Assembly (NCBI GenBank): GCA_031216445.1
Contig: CM062219.1
Coordinates: 8,136,501 to 8,200,500, forward strand
Direction: 5' to 3'
Source: Lateolabrax maculatus
Lineage: Eukaryota; Chordata; Actinopteri; Acropomatiformes; Lateolabracidae
Length of the DNA: 64,000 nt
Shown: piece after piece, positions 25,941 to 37,436 of the stretch
How the letters are laid out: every line of letters starts with the position of its first letter
Position numbering within the stretch: the stretch's first letter is position 1
Program-made: the position numbers and the translations under genes
Notes under the pieces: model-generated
Databases searched by the model: none
What the model was told of the DNA's origin: nothing
The model's input: only the letters and a program-made list of their open reading frames with translations

Positions 25941-26259
25941 ACTTGAGACCAGTGACAGCAAACAGGCATCCAAACAGTGCAGGGGGGGGTAACAATGTAG
26001 CCATAAGCACCAGGAACGGAAACAAAACATCAGAATTTCCCCCAAAAAATAAAAAAAATACCAAGCCACGCTGCGCTTACATTCATTTCACCACCATCAA
26101 GAGATATCTAGCTCCAACCCTGTGGAGAACCGACTCAAAACCGCCACCAGATAAGGTTTCTTTTTCCTTTTTTTTTTTTTTTAAATTAAGAGGAGCAAAG
26201 GAGGGAGGTGGGAGCACGTATAGCCTCCTCACACTGGACATGGCTTTCACAGGGAGAGA

Positions 26260-26265
26260 GTGTGT

Positions 26266-26296
<31 letters not shown>

Positions 26297-26306
26297 CGTG
26301 TGTGTG
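26260..26306. repeat. (GT)n microsatellite in the CpG-rich island
   Basis: About 23 GT units with AGT and CGT interruptions. Confidence 0.96.
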
Positions 26307-26416
26307 ACTGGACCGGCGGCTATGCCAGATCCTCCGTGTCGCTAATGGAGGCTCTGGTCGGGAGAGGAGAGCGATCCGCGCAATGGCTCCTCGGCGGAGC
26401 TGAAATCAAAAATAAA

Positions 26417-26464
26417 ACACACACACACGCACGCACACACACACGCACACACACACACGCACGC
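26417..26464. repeat. (CA)n microsatellite in the CpG-rich island
   Basis: About 24 CA/CG units, complementary to the (GT)n tract 110 bp to its left. Confidence 0.96.
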
Positions 26465-26871
26465 AAGGAAAACGCGCAGCAACACGCGCGGCCGGAGAGG
26501 GGAGGACGCGCCGCCGGGGGGCCGGTCAACCTCCCCCCCTCCCCGACCACCACCACCTCCTCCTCCACCCCGGCCAGACATGTCAGAATAACAGCAAAAA
26601 AAAAAAAAAAAACCTCCACTCCGCCGAATAAACACACGCAGGCGACCCCGTCTTTGCGCCGCCGCGTCCATTTCCTTGTGTCACTCTGACAACGAGCCGA
26701 CAGGCGACATAGCGGGGACGCGGCGGGCTGGCCGGGATATTCACCGGGAGGCGAGAGGACCCACTTGACTCTGGCTGCGCCGGGTGCCAGCCGGAGCCCG
26801 GGAGCCCGCCCGGCTTCCTCTCCCACAAAGTCGGCTGGACCCGGACTAAAAAGGAGACTCGGTTGGAGGTG

Positions 26872-26953
26872 TTGGGGGGGGGGGGTTGGTTGGTTGGTTG
26901 TTGGTGGTGGTGGTGGTGGTAGAGGAGGAAGAGGAGGAGGAGGGGGGGGGGGT
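26872..26953. repeat. G-run / (GTTG)n / (GGT)n / (GGA)n low-complexity tract
   Basis: Runs of 10 or more G at both ends enclose ggttggttgg, GGT and GGA repeats. There are at least four G-runs, so G-quadruplex formation on the plus strand is plausible; the znf462 sense strand is C-rich. Confidence 0.93.
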
Positions 26954-27098
26954 CAGCTCTTTCCAGGTCATTCACGAGGCGCTCTCCAAATTATATCCCA
27001 TGATCTACCATACCGACGTTCTCGCAGACCTTGAAAGCCCAGGCGAAAGAGAGAAATCTTGGTCGAAACTGGGAAAATATAGTGCAAGAGGGGGGAGA

Positions 27099-27111
27099 AA
27101 AACTCACTGGT
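27099..27111 (-). promoter_or_regulatory. znf462: Alternative candidate splice donor in the CpG-rich island
   Basis: The minus strand reads ACCA|GTGAGTTT, with the GT at 27107-27106. It is a reasonable donor that could end a first exon starting near 27.2-27.5 kb. Confidence 0.25.
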
Positions 27112-27550
27112 ACAATCTTCTCCTCAAGCGATCCTCCCAAAAGTTGTCCTCGTATTTCATGCGTGCGCCCGGTCGGTCTAATGGATGATCGCCATCTTTC
27201 CTGCTTCTCCTTTGCTGCAGCTGCAGATGACCTGAGATCCGTCTGTCTCTGAATAATGAGCAACCACACAGACAAGGAAGACAATCTGCAAAGCAGGCTA
27301 CACAAAGAAGTTTGGGAGACTAGCAAGCACCAGAGGGTGCACAAGAGTTTACGATGAGACGAGGGAGCATCAGCAGGATGGACAACGTCTACGTCTGAGA
27401 AGCTCATCCTTCATCTAGACTGAAGGCAGATAGCCCCGCAAAGCCCGACCAGCGGCTCAGACCACCAGCACACACGCGCGGCCACCGTGGATTTTATATA
27501 GGCTTTCCATACGGTGTCTGCCGCGTCATGGGGTTATCTGCAGTTCACTT

Positions 27551-27659
27551 TGGTGGTGGTGGTGGTGATGATGATGATGATGATGCTGCCGCTTCACGCT
27601 TCAGCCAGACAGACAGACAGACAGACGGACGGACAGATAAATAGGTGGATGGGTGGATT
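27551..27659. repeat. (GGT)n(GAT)n, (CAGA)n and GGTGGAT microsatellite cluster
   Basis: GGT and GAT trinucleotides (27551-27585) are followed by CAGA/CGGA tetranucleotides (27604-27638) and a GGTGGAT-like run. They mark the right end of the CpG-rich region. Confidence 0.93.
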
Positions 27660-30600
27660 TGGTAACACAGAGTTGACACGCAATCCCAGTTTTGTGAATA
27701 AATGTAGGCTCAGTAGATGAAAATACATGAATGATAATCATATAGAAATGTTTTTGTAAAAATCACCAGTCCCATTCAGGACAGCTTCCATCCAACAATC
27801 CCACCGCCCCAAAGGTTTATCATATGTATTCAAATAAATGAAACAATAAACAACATTTTGCATGAGTGTTTATTCGTCCTGTCCTTCATTCAGAAAAAAA
27901 AAAAAAAAATGGCTGATGAGTAGCAGTGTGCTGTCATCACACTGTTACACAGTAAAGTGGACGATGCCGCTGCTGCAGGCTGCTGCTGCTCTGTCCACCA
28001 GCTGCTAACAAAGAGGGAGCCCAAGACAAAAGGTGCAGGGTCCTGCTCAGATGTATGTCAGCAGGAGGATGGGTGGGTGGGGGTTTGAGCGGCAAGAAGG
28101 GGCACGCATGGGTGGGTGGGTAGTGAGGAGAAGAGTCTACCTTGCATGATTGAGCGACTGTAATGTCATCCCAGAGCGTTTATCTGCCTTGATGGCTTTT
28201 GTTGAAAAGACCTGAACATGTGTTGGTTTTGCTTATTACCATGAATGTTACACTTAATATGTTTAGAATATATACACATTGTAAGTGTTCTTGTCATTAT
28301 GATATGATGACAATTTCATGAGAAACAGACTTCACAATCTGAACACTTCTTCAATAACTATCTTAAACTATATTCATTTGTTTTGTCTTGTAGAATTATG
28401 GGGAAATATTATAAAACACGTACTAATAAATAACATTATATTTATCTAAAAACCCAAATGGTTATTGTTAATGCTTGTTCATAGTAATTACTGTGATCTG
28501 TATGTGTGAGTGAGATGCTTTGTGTTTTCTACAAAAACAACATCTGCTCTGATTATAACAAAAGCATGTGAACTGTTCTTTCAATTAATTCTCATTATTA
28601 TTCAACAACAAAGTTGTTTGAATCCCTGCAACTTTGTTGTTTCTTTTTAACCCAATAATCCTGTCTGTGACATTCAAAGACCTGAAAAACCTCAGCCACA
28701 AATCTTGAGAACGGGCCTGCTAGTGATTGTTCACTGATTTACAGGCAGAGACACAGAGAGGAATTAAATTTGTGTAAGATACAGACGTAGTTAATCATGT
28801 TTGACAAGTGTTGGTGTTGCCTCTTGCGAGGTTTCAGTTATGAATTATGGATTGTGGGATGCATATTTTGTGTGGAATTTAATAGAAAGCTTCAGATAAA
28901 AAATGATATTCAGTCAGTTTTTGTACCACCAACCTGCTATTCGTGTCACCATACAGGGCTAGATGCTCCACAATGCTGTGACACAGACAGTGTCTAAAAT
29001 ACGTGACACCGTGGGATCTGAATCATGTGAGAATATGAAATATATAATGTGCTGTTAAGCATAAGGTGACAGATGGAAACAGGAATGAGCCCTTTTTAAA
29101 TGTAGGTCCATAGTGCCAGTTCTCCTGTTGCAGTGACGTACATAACCCCATGTATTTCCCAAACACTGTGGCCAATGATCACTTGGCCCAAAAATGACTT
29201 CCTCCCCCTTCACAGTTACCTCTGATGCCCTTTTGTTCATTCATGTTTTTTTTTTCGTTTTTTTTTTAACTTAGAGCATCTTCAAGAAAATTAAAAACCC
29301 ACCTGTAATAATTATGCCAATAACATGTTTGATGTCTCAACAGATCTTTGAAGGAAAGTCTCTGGAGGAAAGACGTGTGAAATACACACACCCATGCAGA
29401 CACACACACACTCACAGTGTGTTGACAGTGCGTCCTGTGGGTGCCAGGTAGCAGCCGGGGTTTATCATGCTGCTTGGACATATGGCTGCTGCGGCAAATC
29501 TGATTAATATAGGATGGTCAGGAGTCCAGCGTACAGCAGAGGACAGACTGCACCAGGACATCCCCACTGGTCCGGCCTCCCCCGCACACCGTGCCAGGCC
29601 TCCGTCCAGCACAGCTAAAAACAGACCAGTCGTCAGGGATTCAGATGGTCTAAGCAGTGAGAGCGGCAGGAGTGGGGGTGCTGTACGGATTTAGAAGGTG
29701 GCCTATGACTTTTTGGATACATTAATAATTAATTGCTAATGAAAAACAAGCACCTTCAGTTAGTTCATTCTTAAGGTTTTTGCAAATAAAAAATAATTAA
29801 ATGAGTGGCATCTGAGAGGTGGATAAAAATATTGACCTTCTGTACTGCGTACTCTCCTGTATGCTGGCAAGAACTCAAATGCACCTCCTTGAAAAGTTCC
29901 CAGAACTGGAATTGAGACATAGTCCTGTATGGGTCAGCAAACATTACAAGGAGGCCTACTGTGTCCCAGTGGAAAGGGGACAGAGGAGATACAAGGAGAT
30001 AAAATGATTGTCGCCCTGATAGTGTGAGTTAGTGTGACTGCAGGTCTGATTGTGCTGCATGATGATTTTTTATTTTTTTTATCTCTTTGACTTCTCAACC
30101 TCAAACATCACAGACAATACATACATACACAATGAACGCATAAGCATGAACTGTATGTGCCAGTTCTGTTCTGATGTAGTTTTTAAATTCTCGAGTAAGA
30201 CAGACAGTAGAATGAAGGGATTGTTTTGACATGTCTTCTTAATTGAAATGGATTTTTCTCTGAGATTATGATGAAAGAAATGGCAAGACATATTATTGTT
30301 TCTTTCATCAGTATCTACACCATCTCCCCAGAATAGCTTTTCCTACCAAAATTACACCGCAGCCACTACATGAGGGATCACTTGAATTACAAAACACAAG
30401 TATAACAGTGTGCATAAAATGGAAATAAAAGCAGTGGCTGCTGCCTGCGAGGACTTTCAGACAGAGATGTTACATCCAGCAAATTGTCATGGCATGTGCC
30501 TAAATGGAGAAATGATCATGAATTATTAATGCTTCAATTACTATTTCATTTAGATAAGCCCTTTAACTCGTCAGAAATGTTTCATAAATGTCTTCATGTT

Positions 30601-32669
30601 TTTAGGATTACCAGAAATGGTTGCTCAGGCCATTTCTGGTAAAAACAGACCTAGATCGAGCCTATTGTGTGGGAAATTTGTGGTTTGCATGTTTCCTTGT
30701 GCTCAGATGGCAAGATGAATTTGAGACCCTAACTTGCCCAAAGGTGTGAATGTGTTTGTGTATGTGTTTACCCTGCAGAAAAGTGACCTGTAGAGCATGT
30801 TTCCCTCCCTTCTTCTCAATGCATGCAGTGAACAGGACTATGCATATTAAGACAAATAAGACTTCTGTGTCTTCTGTGGGGTCTAGAAAGAAAAAACAAA
30901 TCTGTCCAGTCAATCAGGTTTCTCTGAGGTTTTGTTAAGTTGGATCATTATACCTCCTGTAATTTCAAGTAAAATTTTCTTCCAAATCACATAAGCAGTA
31001 CAATCATTATGCTGCACTTACATTACAAAATAGCACGATGAACAATACATATGGGCTACAGTACCTGCTGTGTAATCTGAATGCAATTTTCAGCAGTCTA
31101 ACTTAAAATGCTATTTTGAATGAGAGCACTTTATGTATTTTGTGGAACACAACAATTTGTGATGGCAGACAGAACTAGGACTGAGAGTGAGCATTTTCAT
31201 TTTTAAGATTCTGTCAAAATGTAAAAATGCTGCTGTTCCCCCTAAAATATGAATACTCAAAACGCTCCTAATCATCCTATTTATAAAGCATTTTTAGTTA
31301 TTAAAAGCAAATTGTTATATATTGTTTTATCAAAAGGCAACTAAAAAACATTTCATGACATTACAATTAATTTCCACTGACCTTCAGCGAAAAACTACTA
31401 AAGTGAACTAGACAAAATATGCATTTTCATTTACTTCAATCATCACCTAACAACTGTAAAGCCATTCATTCAAACACACATCACGTGAGATCAATTTAAT
31501 TTTAACATTTGAACCTTTGATACAGTCTTGTAGATTCAGTTTGTATGAAACTCCCTGATGTCAAAGAAATGGCCCAAACACGACTGAACCAGCATGGCTC
31601 TAGACTGCCAGCAAACTGCTGCCCAGTGATTTGCATAACCTTTTCACAGCTCATTTGGCTATGATATTCTAATCTGTAGATGCTGTCACTGGATGCATCA
31701 CCTTTCTAAAGGGCTGAGGGATTGCTCTGCCACTCCTGTTCATCCTTCGTCTCCCTCATGGCTGACTGGCTGTGACTGCTCTTCTGGTGCCGATGGTACT
31801 GATGGTGTGTAGGAGCGATCTGTACACTTGGACTGTATGCAGAGAAATGGGTATGTCTGGATGCAAAGTGATTTTTTCTCCAACTCTTGATATTATAAAT
31901 TTAGGATAAAATAAAAAACAGTCATAAAAGCTAATGGTAAGTGTGAGTCAATAGACCGGTCGACTGTCCAGTGTTGCCATCTTTACAGCCATGCAGCAAT
32001 CATGACTAAAATAATTTGTGGCACTCAGTACTCTTTGGTTTCTGTCTTTTATCGGCTGTATTCAGTTATCTTCAGCTGAAAATATACGTGATGCAACATG
32101 TTCAGACACAGTTCTCTGCGGAATGTTGTGTAATTCATAATAAAGTGCCATTTGTTACAAACAATAGAAATACAATTGTGTGTGACTGTATCTGCGTGTT
32201 ACTGTGTGTGTGCTGGCGGATCATTTCTCATTGTGGCGAATTTTATTGCTTTCAAGTCCTCATTCTCTGACCTCAGTGAAGTGATTGCCTCTGATAATGC
32301 CATTAACCACTGCCCTGCAATTCTCTGGGGTGCAGTCAAGAGACTGAGAATAGAAAATACTTTTATTTCTGAGAGAGGTGTGGATGTTTCTCGCTCCTGA
32401 TTTATCAAAGGGGCAAAAAATGACCACATTTTATTTGCTTCTAACTAACTGAATCATACATCGATCGGTGCTCAGCTACTAAGCCTTCCATTTGTATGCT
32501 AGTGGCTAAGACAGAGAATGAATGGGTGGTAACAAATGGCACCTTAATGTTAAAAAAGCCAAGGCCTTCTATTCTATGTTCAATGCTGAAGAGATGATGT
32601 CAAGAAACAAGTTTTCTCAAACTGCATTGTATTATTTGATATTGTGATATTTCTAGCAGAATATGCTCT
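27660..32669. other. Intergenic, no gene seen
   Basis: Beyond the CpG-rich region the sequence is AT-rich and non-coding on both strands. It contains two short perfect inverted repeats (28604-28641 and 30608-30642; see findings). No ORF above 90 codons has recognisable content, and no RNA gene was found. Confidence 0.6.
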
Positions 32670-32900
32670 GGGGATGGCAATGTCGGCCAGTTGGTCGGTC
32701 TGTCGGTCCACCACTTTGTTCCAGACTGAAATATGTCAGCAATTACTGGAGGGATTGCTGTGAAATTTGGTACATTCATGACCCCCTCAGGATGAATTGG
32801 AATAACTTTGGTGATCCCCCAACTTTTCATCTAGAGCCATCGTCAGGTCAAAACTTCAAAAACGAATGGCATTCCCATCAACCTCAGCTGCACAATTTTA
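32670..32900. repeat. Dispersed repeat family B, copy 2
   Basis: Contains ggagggattgctgtgaaatt, ggaataactttggtgatccc, gccatcgtcaggtcaaaact and tggcattcccatcaacctca. It has the same order and orientation as the copy at 16.2 kb and preserves more of the left part. Confidence 0.68.
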
Positions 32901-35159
32901 AATTCTATCTTATGAATGAAAGGTGTCACGCATGTCAAGCTTTTTTATTTGAATCTGCTTGCAGTCGCTTGCTCTGTCTCTCCCTTTCACCTTCTATCTA
33001 AGTTTCTGTCTGCAAGCGGTGTCAAAGGTGCCCAGTATTTATCCCCATCTATGTTACAATAAATCTGCTCTGCCACAGGAACTAAAAAGTCCCCAGGTGA
33101 GAGCTGCGCAAGGAGGCCCTCATATCAGGGAACAGCCAAGCATACAGTGGACAGTGGCATCTCTGGGATTAAAAACTGCTGCATCCACTGTTCCCCTGGC
33201 CCATTGACGGATGGATAAAGCCTTGGACTTCACCTTATTGAAAGAAGGAGAGAGCGCCCGGGGAGCCATGAAATCCATAGACCCTTCTTTAAATGGGTTT
33301 GTAAGAGGCTTCCGCCTAGCAAACCACGGCTGAAAGAGCCCATTAAATAAAGCCCAGCTCCTCAGCAAGAAGCTGGGGCAGATTCATCAGAGAGAAGAAG
33401 GCAAAGATAATGATAGCTCATGGCCAGATGCGAGACGTTGGCTCTGCTTGCATGTCATGCGGGACCATGTCGTCAACAACAACAGACAGACAAACAGTCT
33501 TTTCTCACTTTCTCCTGCCATCTCTCTGGGGATTGTGGCTTGCACAAGAAGCTACATGTGGACAGACACATGAACACATAGTGCACACACAAGTTTGGGA
33601 CAGAAAAAATGAGTTGATTTGCTCCCATGGAGGTCCATTCTCTTACCTAAGCAGACTCACAATCTTTGATTAACCACCCTTGCGGATCTTAGGCCAGTGA
33701 GCTGGATATGAGTGCTGCGGAGCACCACCTACAGCATATGGTCTGTCATTTGTATATGTCTAGCTGTGGATTAAGAATCAGGGTGGGGACATTAGCCCAC
33801 CTTCTTTCTCTCTTGATGTTTTTTTTTTTTTTTGCGAGACCTTCACGTCGGGAGAAGGTGGAATGCAGCCTGGGCAGATTTGAATATCAATGTGGTCAGA
33901 TAGGATGGGAAGGTGCTGGAAGGAGGGAGGAAGGAAGGCTAAGGAGGGCCTCTGGCAGGACAGTGGGTGAGATGGAGCGAGGGGGAGAGAGAGATGCAGG
34001 AAGGGACGGGAAGAGAGAGATTTGTCATTTGCTCTCCGTTCCACCTGCTCCCCTGTCATGCATCCTGCCGGGGGGGAAATACACCCTGATGTCTGAGGGA
34101 GACAGAGGGAAAAGGATGAGTGAGGTGGCGGGGTGGAGGGGGGCAAAAAGCAAATAGAGGAGGGGAAAAGATGGACAGGGTTGAGAAGGAAACAAAGGAA
34201 GGCGAGATAGAAAAAAAGAGAAACAGTTATTGGAAAAAAGGAAGAAAATATATGCATACCATTGCGTATTTGATGTGCCAAGTCCTGAAATGCGGGAGCT
34301 AACTACAGGGGCTGGCAGGTATGCAAATAGGAGGATGTACCAGTGCGCCACCAGATTACTTTTCCTGCATTTTCTATTCATATATTTGCAAGGTGACTCA
34401 CTTCAGACAAAGCAGGTGATCAAGAGCTCTTTCCTTTTCCCTCTCACTTTGCTCCTTCTCTCTTCCTCCACATTTGAATAGCAAGGAGAAGAGGAGAGCA
34501 GGCAAGGCACGATGGTTCCACAGCCTCAGCAGAAGTCATAAGCCTTGCAAAATGCCGCAGCCCACAATTGCATGCCCGCAGATTTGATATGTATTCCGTC
34601 AGCAAACCCCATTTAATCTATTTTGCTGTCAGCCCCCCTTAAAAGCATCTCGACTAATACAGGGGGAGTTTAGAGTGCAGGAGAGAGACAAACAAGACAC
34701 CTACATGCATAGCTAACAATCACACCTGAATCACTGAACAACATTTGAAATTTTCATCGTTATGCTTTTTACTTTGCTTCTCCTGACCATTTCTCTTCAA
34801 AATGCTCTCTTTAGCTGTCTCTGTCCTTTCAGACATTCAAGCTTTTACAGTAAGAGCTGACTTTCCCGAAAGCATCTAAGCATCAACGCCTCCATTGACT
34901 AATTGCACCGAGTAAAATTGGGGAGTATAATGCTTTTAGCAACTAAAGCCCAGGTTGCAAATGAATGTACTTGACTTTGGGAACATACTTGAAAACGTTG
35001 ACCTGCCTCCTGCTGTTCGCTTAATGAACATCCAGTGAAACAGCTCAACTGCTTCTGCATACAAATTTTAAAAAACAAAATGAAAAAGATTTTATTTATA
35101 TTATAAATTAGGCCAAATGTATCTTTGTAAAGCTCAGTCCTAAGTCCTAGTTGTTCGAG
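32901..35159. other. Intergenic with possible regulatory sequence
   Basis: No gene. A purine-rich tract spans about 33880-34230. Two repeat-free stretches of even base composition (about 33195-33375 and 34500-34690) look unlike the surrounding decayed DNA and are candidate conserved elements. Confidence 0.45.
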
Positions 35160-35640
35160 TGCATCTCATCTATTTCTAGATCTGTGCTTTTCCTTGACAG
35201 AGATTTTGAAAGTTGTTCCTTAAATCTCTTGAAACCATTGTCCCAGCATTGATGTCAAGCCCGAAGTGCTCCCATCATCAATGGGATCACTTCAGTCTTT
35301 CCACATCTTCTCTAGTTCCTGACTCAGCCCCTGTTATTTCTTCAGCTCCTCATATTCCTTCCTCTTGATGTTGCTGCCACTTTTGGACAACTACAAGTAT
35401 TTCCACTGCTGTACTTTCTTCCTTGTCCATTACTACACTGACCGGTTGGGTGGCCACTACTCATTCATCCTACCGGATCTGGAAGTCCGTCGACAAGACA
35501 GGGGTTGCAAATTATCCTGCACTAGAATTCCTATATGCAACACATCTGTATCATGTTATTGTAACCTGTTACAATGTCTTCTGCATTGTCCCTAAAAAAA
35601 GGCAACGCTCACCTTTACAGATGCATCTGCAAGGACACGT
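35160..35640 (-). mobile_element. LINE C-terminal remnant with nuclease-like domain (Rex6/R4-type suspected)
   Basis: Reading the minus strand, 35460-35330 gives VATQPVSVVMDKE followed, across frame breaks, by pieces like KEYEELKK and LEKMWKD. I recognise this as the decayed C-terminal domain of a fish non-LTR retroelement whose intact form has a QPDIVVxDK block. Stops and frameshifts show a dead copy. Assignment to the Rex6/R4 clade is from memory and uncertain. Confidence 0.5.
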
Positions 35641-37407
35641 CATATGAGTCTGTTTGTGTTTGCCTTATTATTAATAGATCTAACTTTGACTTTTGAGCGT
35701 CTGATACACTAGTAAGCTGCACTTTGACACAGTGGTGCTTTGAGTTAAATCCTAACATGCTCACAATGACTATACTTAAATGTTTACTATCTTACAGCCG
35801 AGACTAATGTTGTCAATGTCGTTGATGTAAATGACTGATTTACTGTCCCTACCAGGCTCTCCAAGAGCCTCTGAGGGCTTTTTCTTGGTGAGGTCTGAGA
35901 TGAGATCTTCCCTCCACTTCTATTTGATAACGGCATTGTAAACTCTCGGTACACACAAGCGAAAATACGGCGGGAATAACATTGTACATTTCCTTTAAAA
36001 ATCATGAATTTGTAAAATTGTACCATCACATAAGGGGATAGAGAGCATATCTCTGATGCACCCACAGCGCTGCAAGGTGCGCCACACTCTCTCCAAGGTC
36101 ACGCTTCATCTCTCCACCAAGGCTGTCATGCAATCACGAGAAATAAATGAAAAGCATGCAGCATCCTTGGGGGGGGGACTACAAACTATGGGTTGTGGTC
36201 GTCTAAAATCCCCCAAAGGACATTATGAAAACCTGTCCATTTTGTTTAAAAAATCTGAATGTTTTGTTTTGTATTATTTTAATTTCTACTTTAGGCAAGA
36301 AACTCCAAAGTGACAATCAGTCAGTCCCCAATATTTTTAAGTTTAATTTTGGGTGAATTTTTCCTCTAATCTCAGGAACCAAATCCAAGACTGCAGGCAA
36401 CATAGTGACCCATATTTATTTGCGTGGCCACTTCCCTCACAGATCTGGGTAACGCTCTTTTTTATGACCTATAATGATGTCTCTGATGTTGCAATATATT
36501 TTAATATTAAATAATCTAGTAATAAAATACACTGTGCGTGAAATAATGAAAAGTAGATTCATGTTGAATTATGAGTCCTATGCCTGTAGGTACTCAGAAA
36601 GACCTTGGGAAGTAAGGATTCCTAGTCAAGAATATAATTTGTCGTCAATAGCCAATTTCTGGCAATTTAAAATAGGTGAAGAAGAGAGAGAAACAAAATC
36701 TGTATAATTTGCAAACATTGCAGTGTATAACTGAAATTCACAAATTCCTTTTTCTCAAAAATCAAATCAAATTCAAAAATTAACAGCCCAAATAGATATT
36801 TGAATAGTTCAATTTACTCTCTACAGGATAATAAACTACAGGATAATAAACTAAAAAACTACAAAACTGATGAGTCACCAGTGACAAAATCCATTCATGT
36901 CCATGAAAGGACATCTTGCTGTCTTTTGCCTTGATTTCTTGAACCTGGTTCTAGTAAGGTCATACTTGTCAATAAAAAAGACATGGAAGAAACACTTATG
37001 AAATATTAAAGCCGGGGCGTAACTCCAGGAAGCACAGAAGAAGTTGTCGGCATTTAATTTCACTCCTTTGTTGAGATTTCTTCCTGAGACAGTTGGTGCC
37101 GTCAGCAGATTCTTGCCGCTGGCTCGAAATTCATGGGACAAGTGTCCATGTCAGCACTTTCTCCCCCCTCAGCCAGTGTATAAAAGGACATCACACTTGT
37201 CAGCTGCAGTAAGCCGAAATTATAAGGACAAATAAAACGGTGTGTCTGTGAGCGGGGCCTTTGAAAGAGGATGTCCTTTCGGCTGAACGAAATGATAACT
37301 TGCATAGGGTTCTCACATGGGCTGACAGATCATGTACCTCCCGTGTGTGTCTGTGTGTGTAAAATCTGTAGAGCAAGGGTGTGGATGTCTGTGTGTGCAT
37401 GTTGGCC

Positions 37408-37436
37408 TGTGTTTGTGTGTGTGTGTGTGTGTGTGC
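37408..37436. repeat. (GT)n microsatellite
   Basis: About 14 GT units. Confidence 0.93.

Larger units (their letters stand above)
26300..27500 (-). promoter_or_regulatory. znf462: CpG island, likely znf462 promoter and first exon
   Basis: This is the only CpG-dense, GC-rich stretch in the window (for example the segments near 26480-26530 and 26650-26820, with repeated CGCG, GCCG and CCGG). CpG islands of this kind normally mark vertebrate promoters. The znf462 start exon has an upstream acceptor but no local promoter signal, so its untranslated first exon probably begins here and is read leftwards. A strand-neutral or bidirectional promoter cannot be excluded. No TATA box or precise start was assigned. 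Confidence 0.6.

Noticed and set aside
25943..26689. 248-codon plus-strand ORF across the CpG-rich region
   Set aside because: Its content is translated microsatellite and GC-rich low complexity (runs of Val-Cys, Thr-His, poly-Phe). No domain and no splice logic.
26320..26826. 168-codon minus-strand ORF in the CpG-rich region
   Set aside because: Composition-driven open frame over CpG-rich DNA and CA repeats. Most of it is poly-Val/Gly/Cys; no known N-terminus or acceptor.
33778..34281. 167-codon minus-strand ORF
   Set aside because: Pro/Ser/Leu/Phe-rich translation of a purine/pyrimidine tract; no domain.
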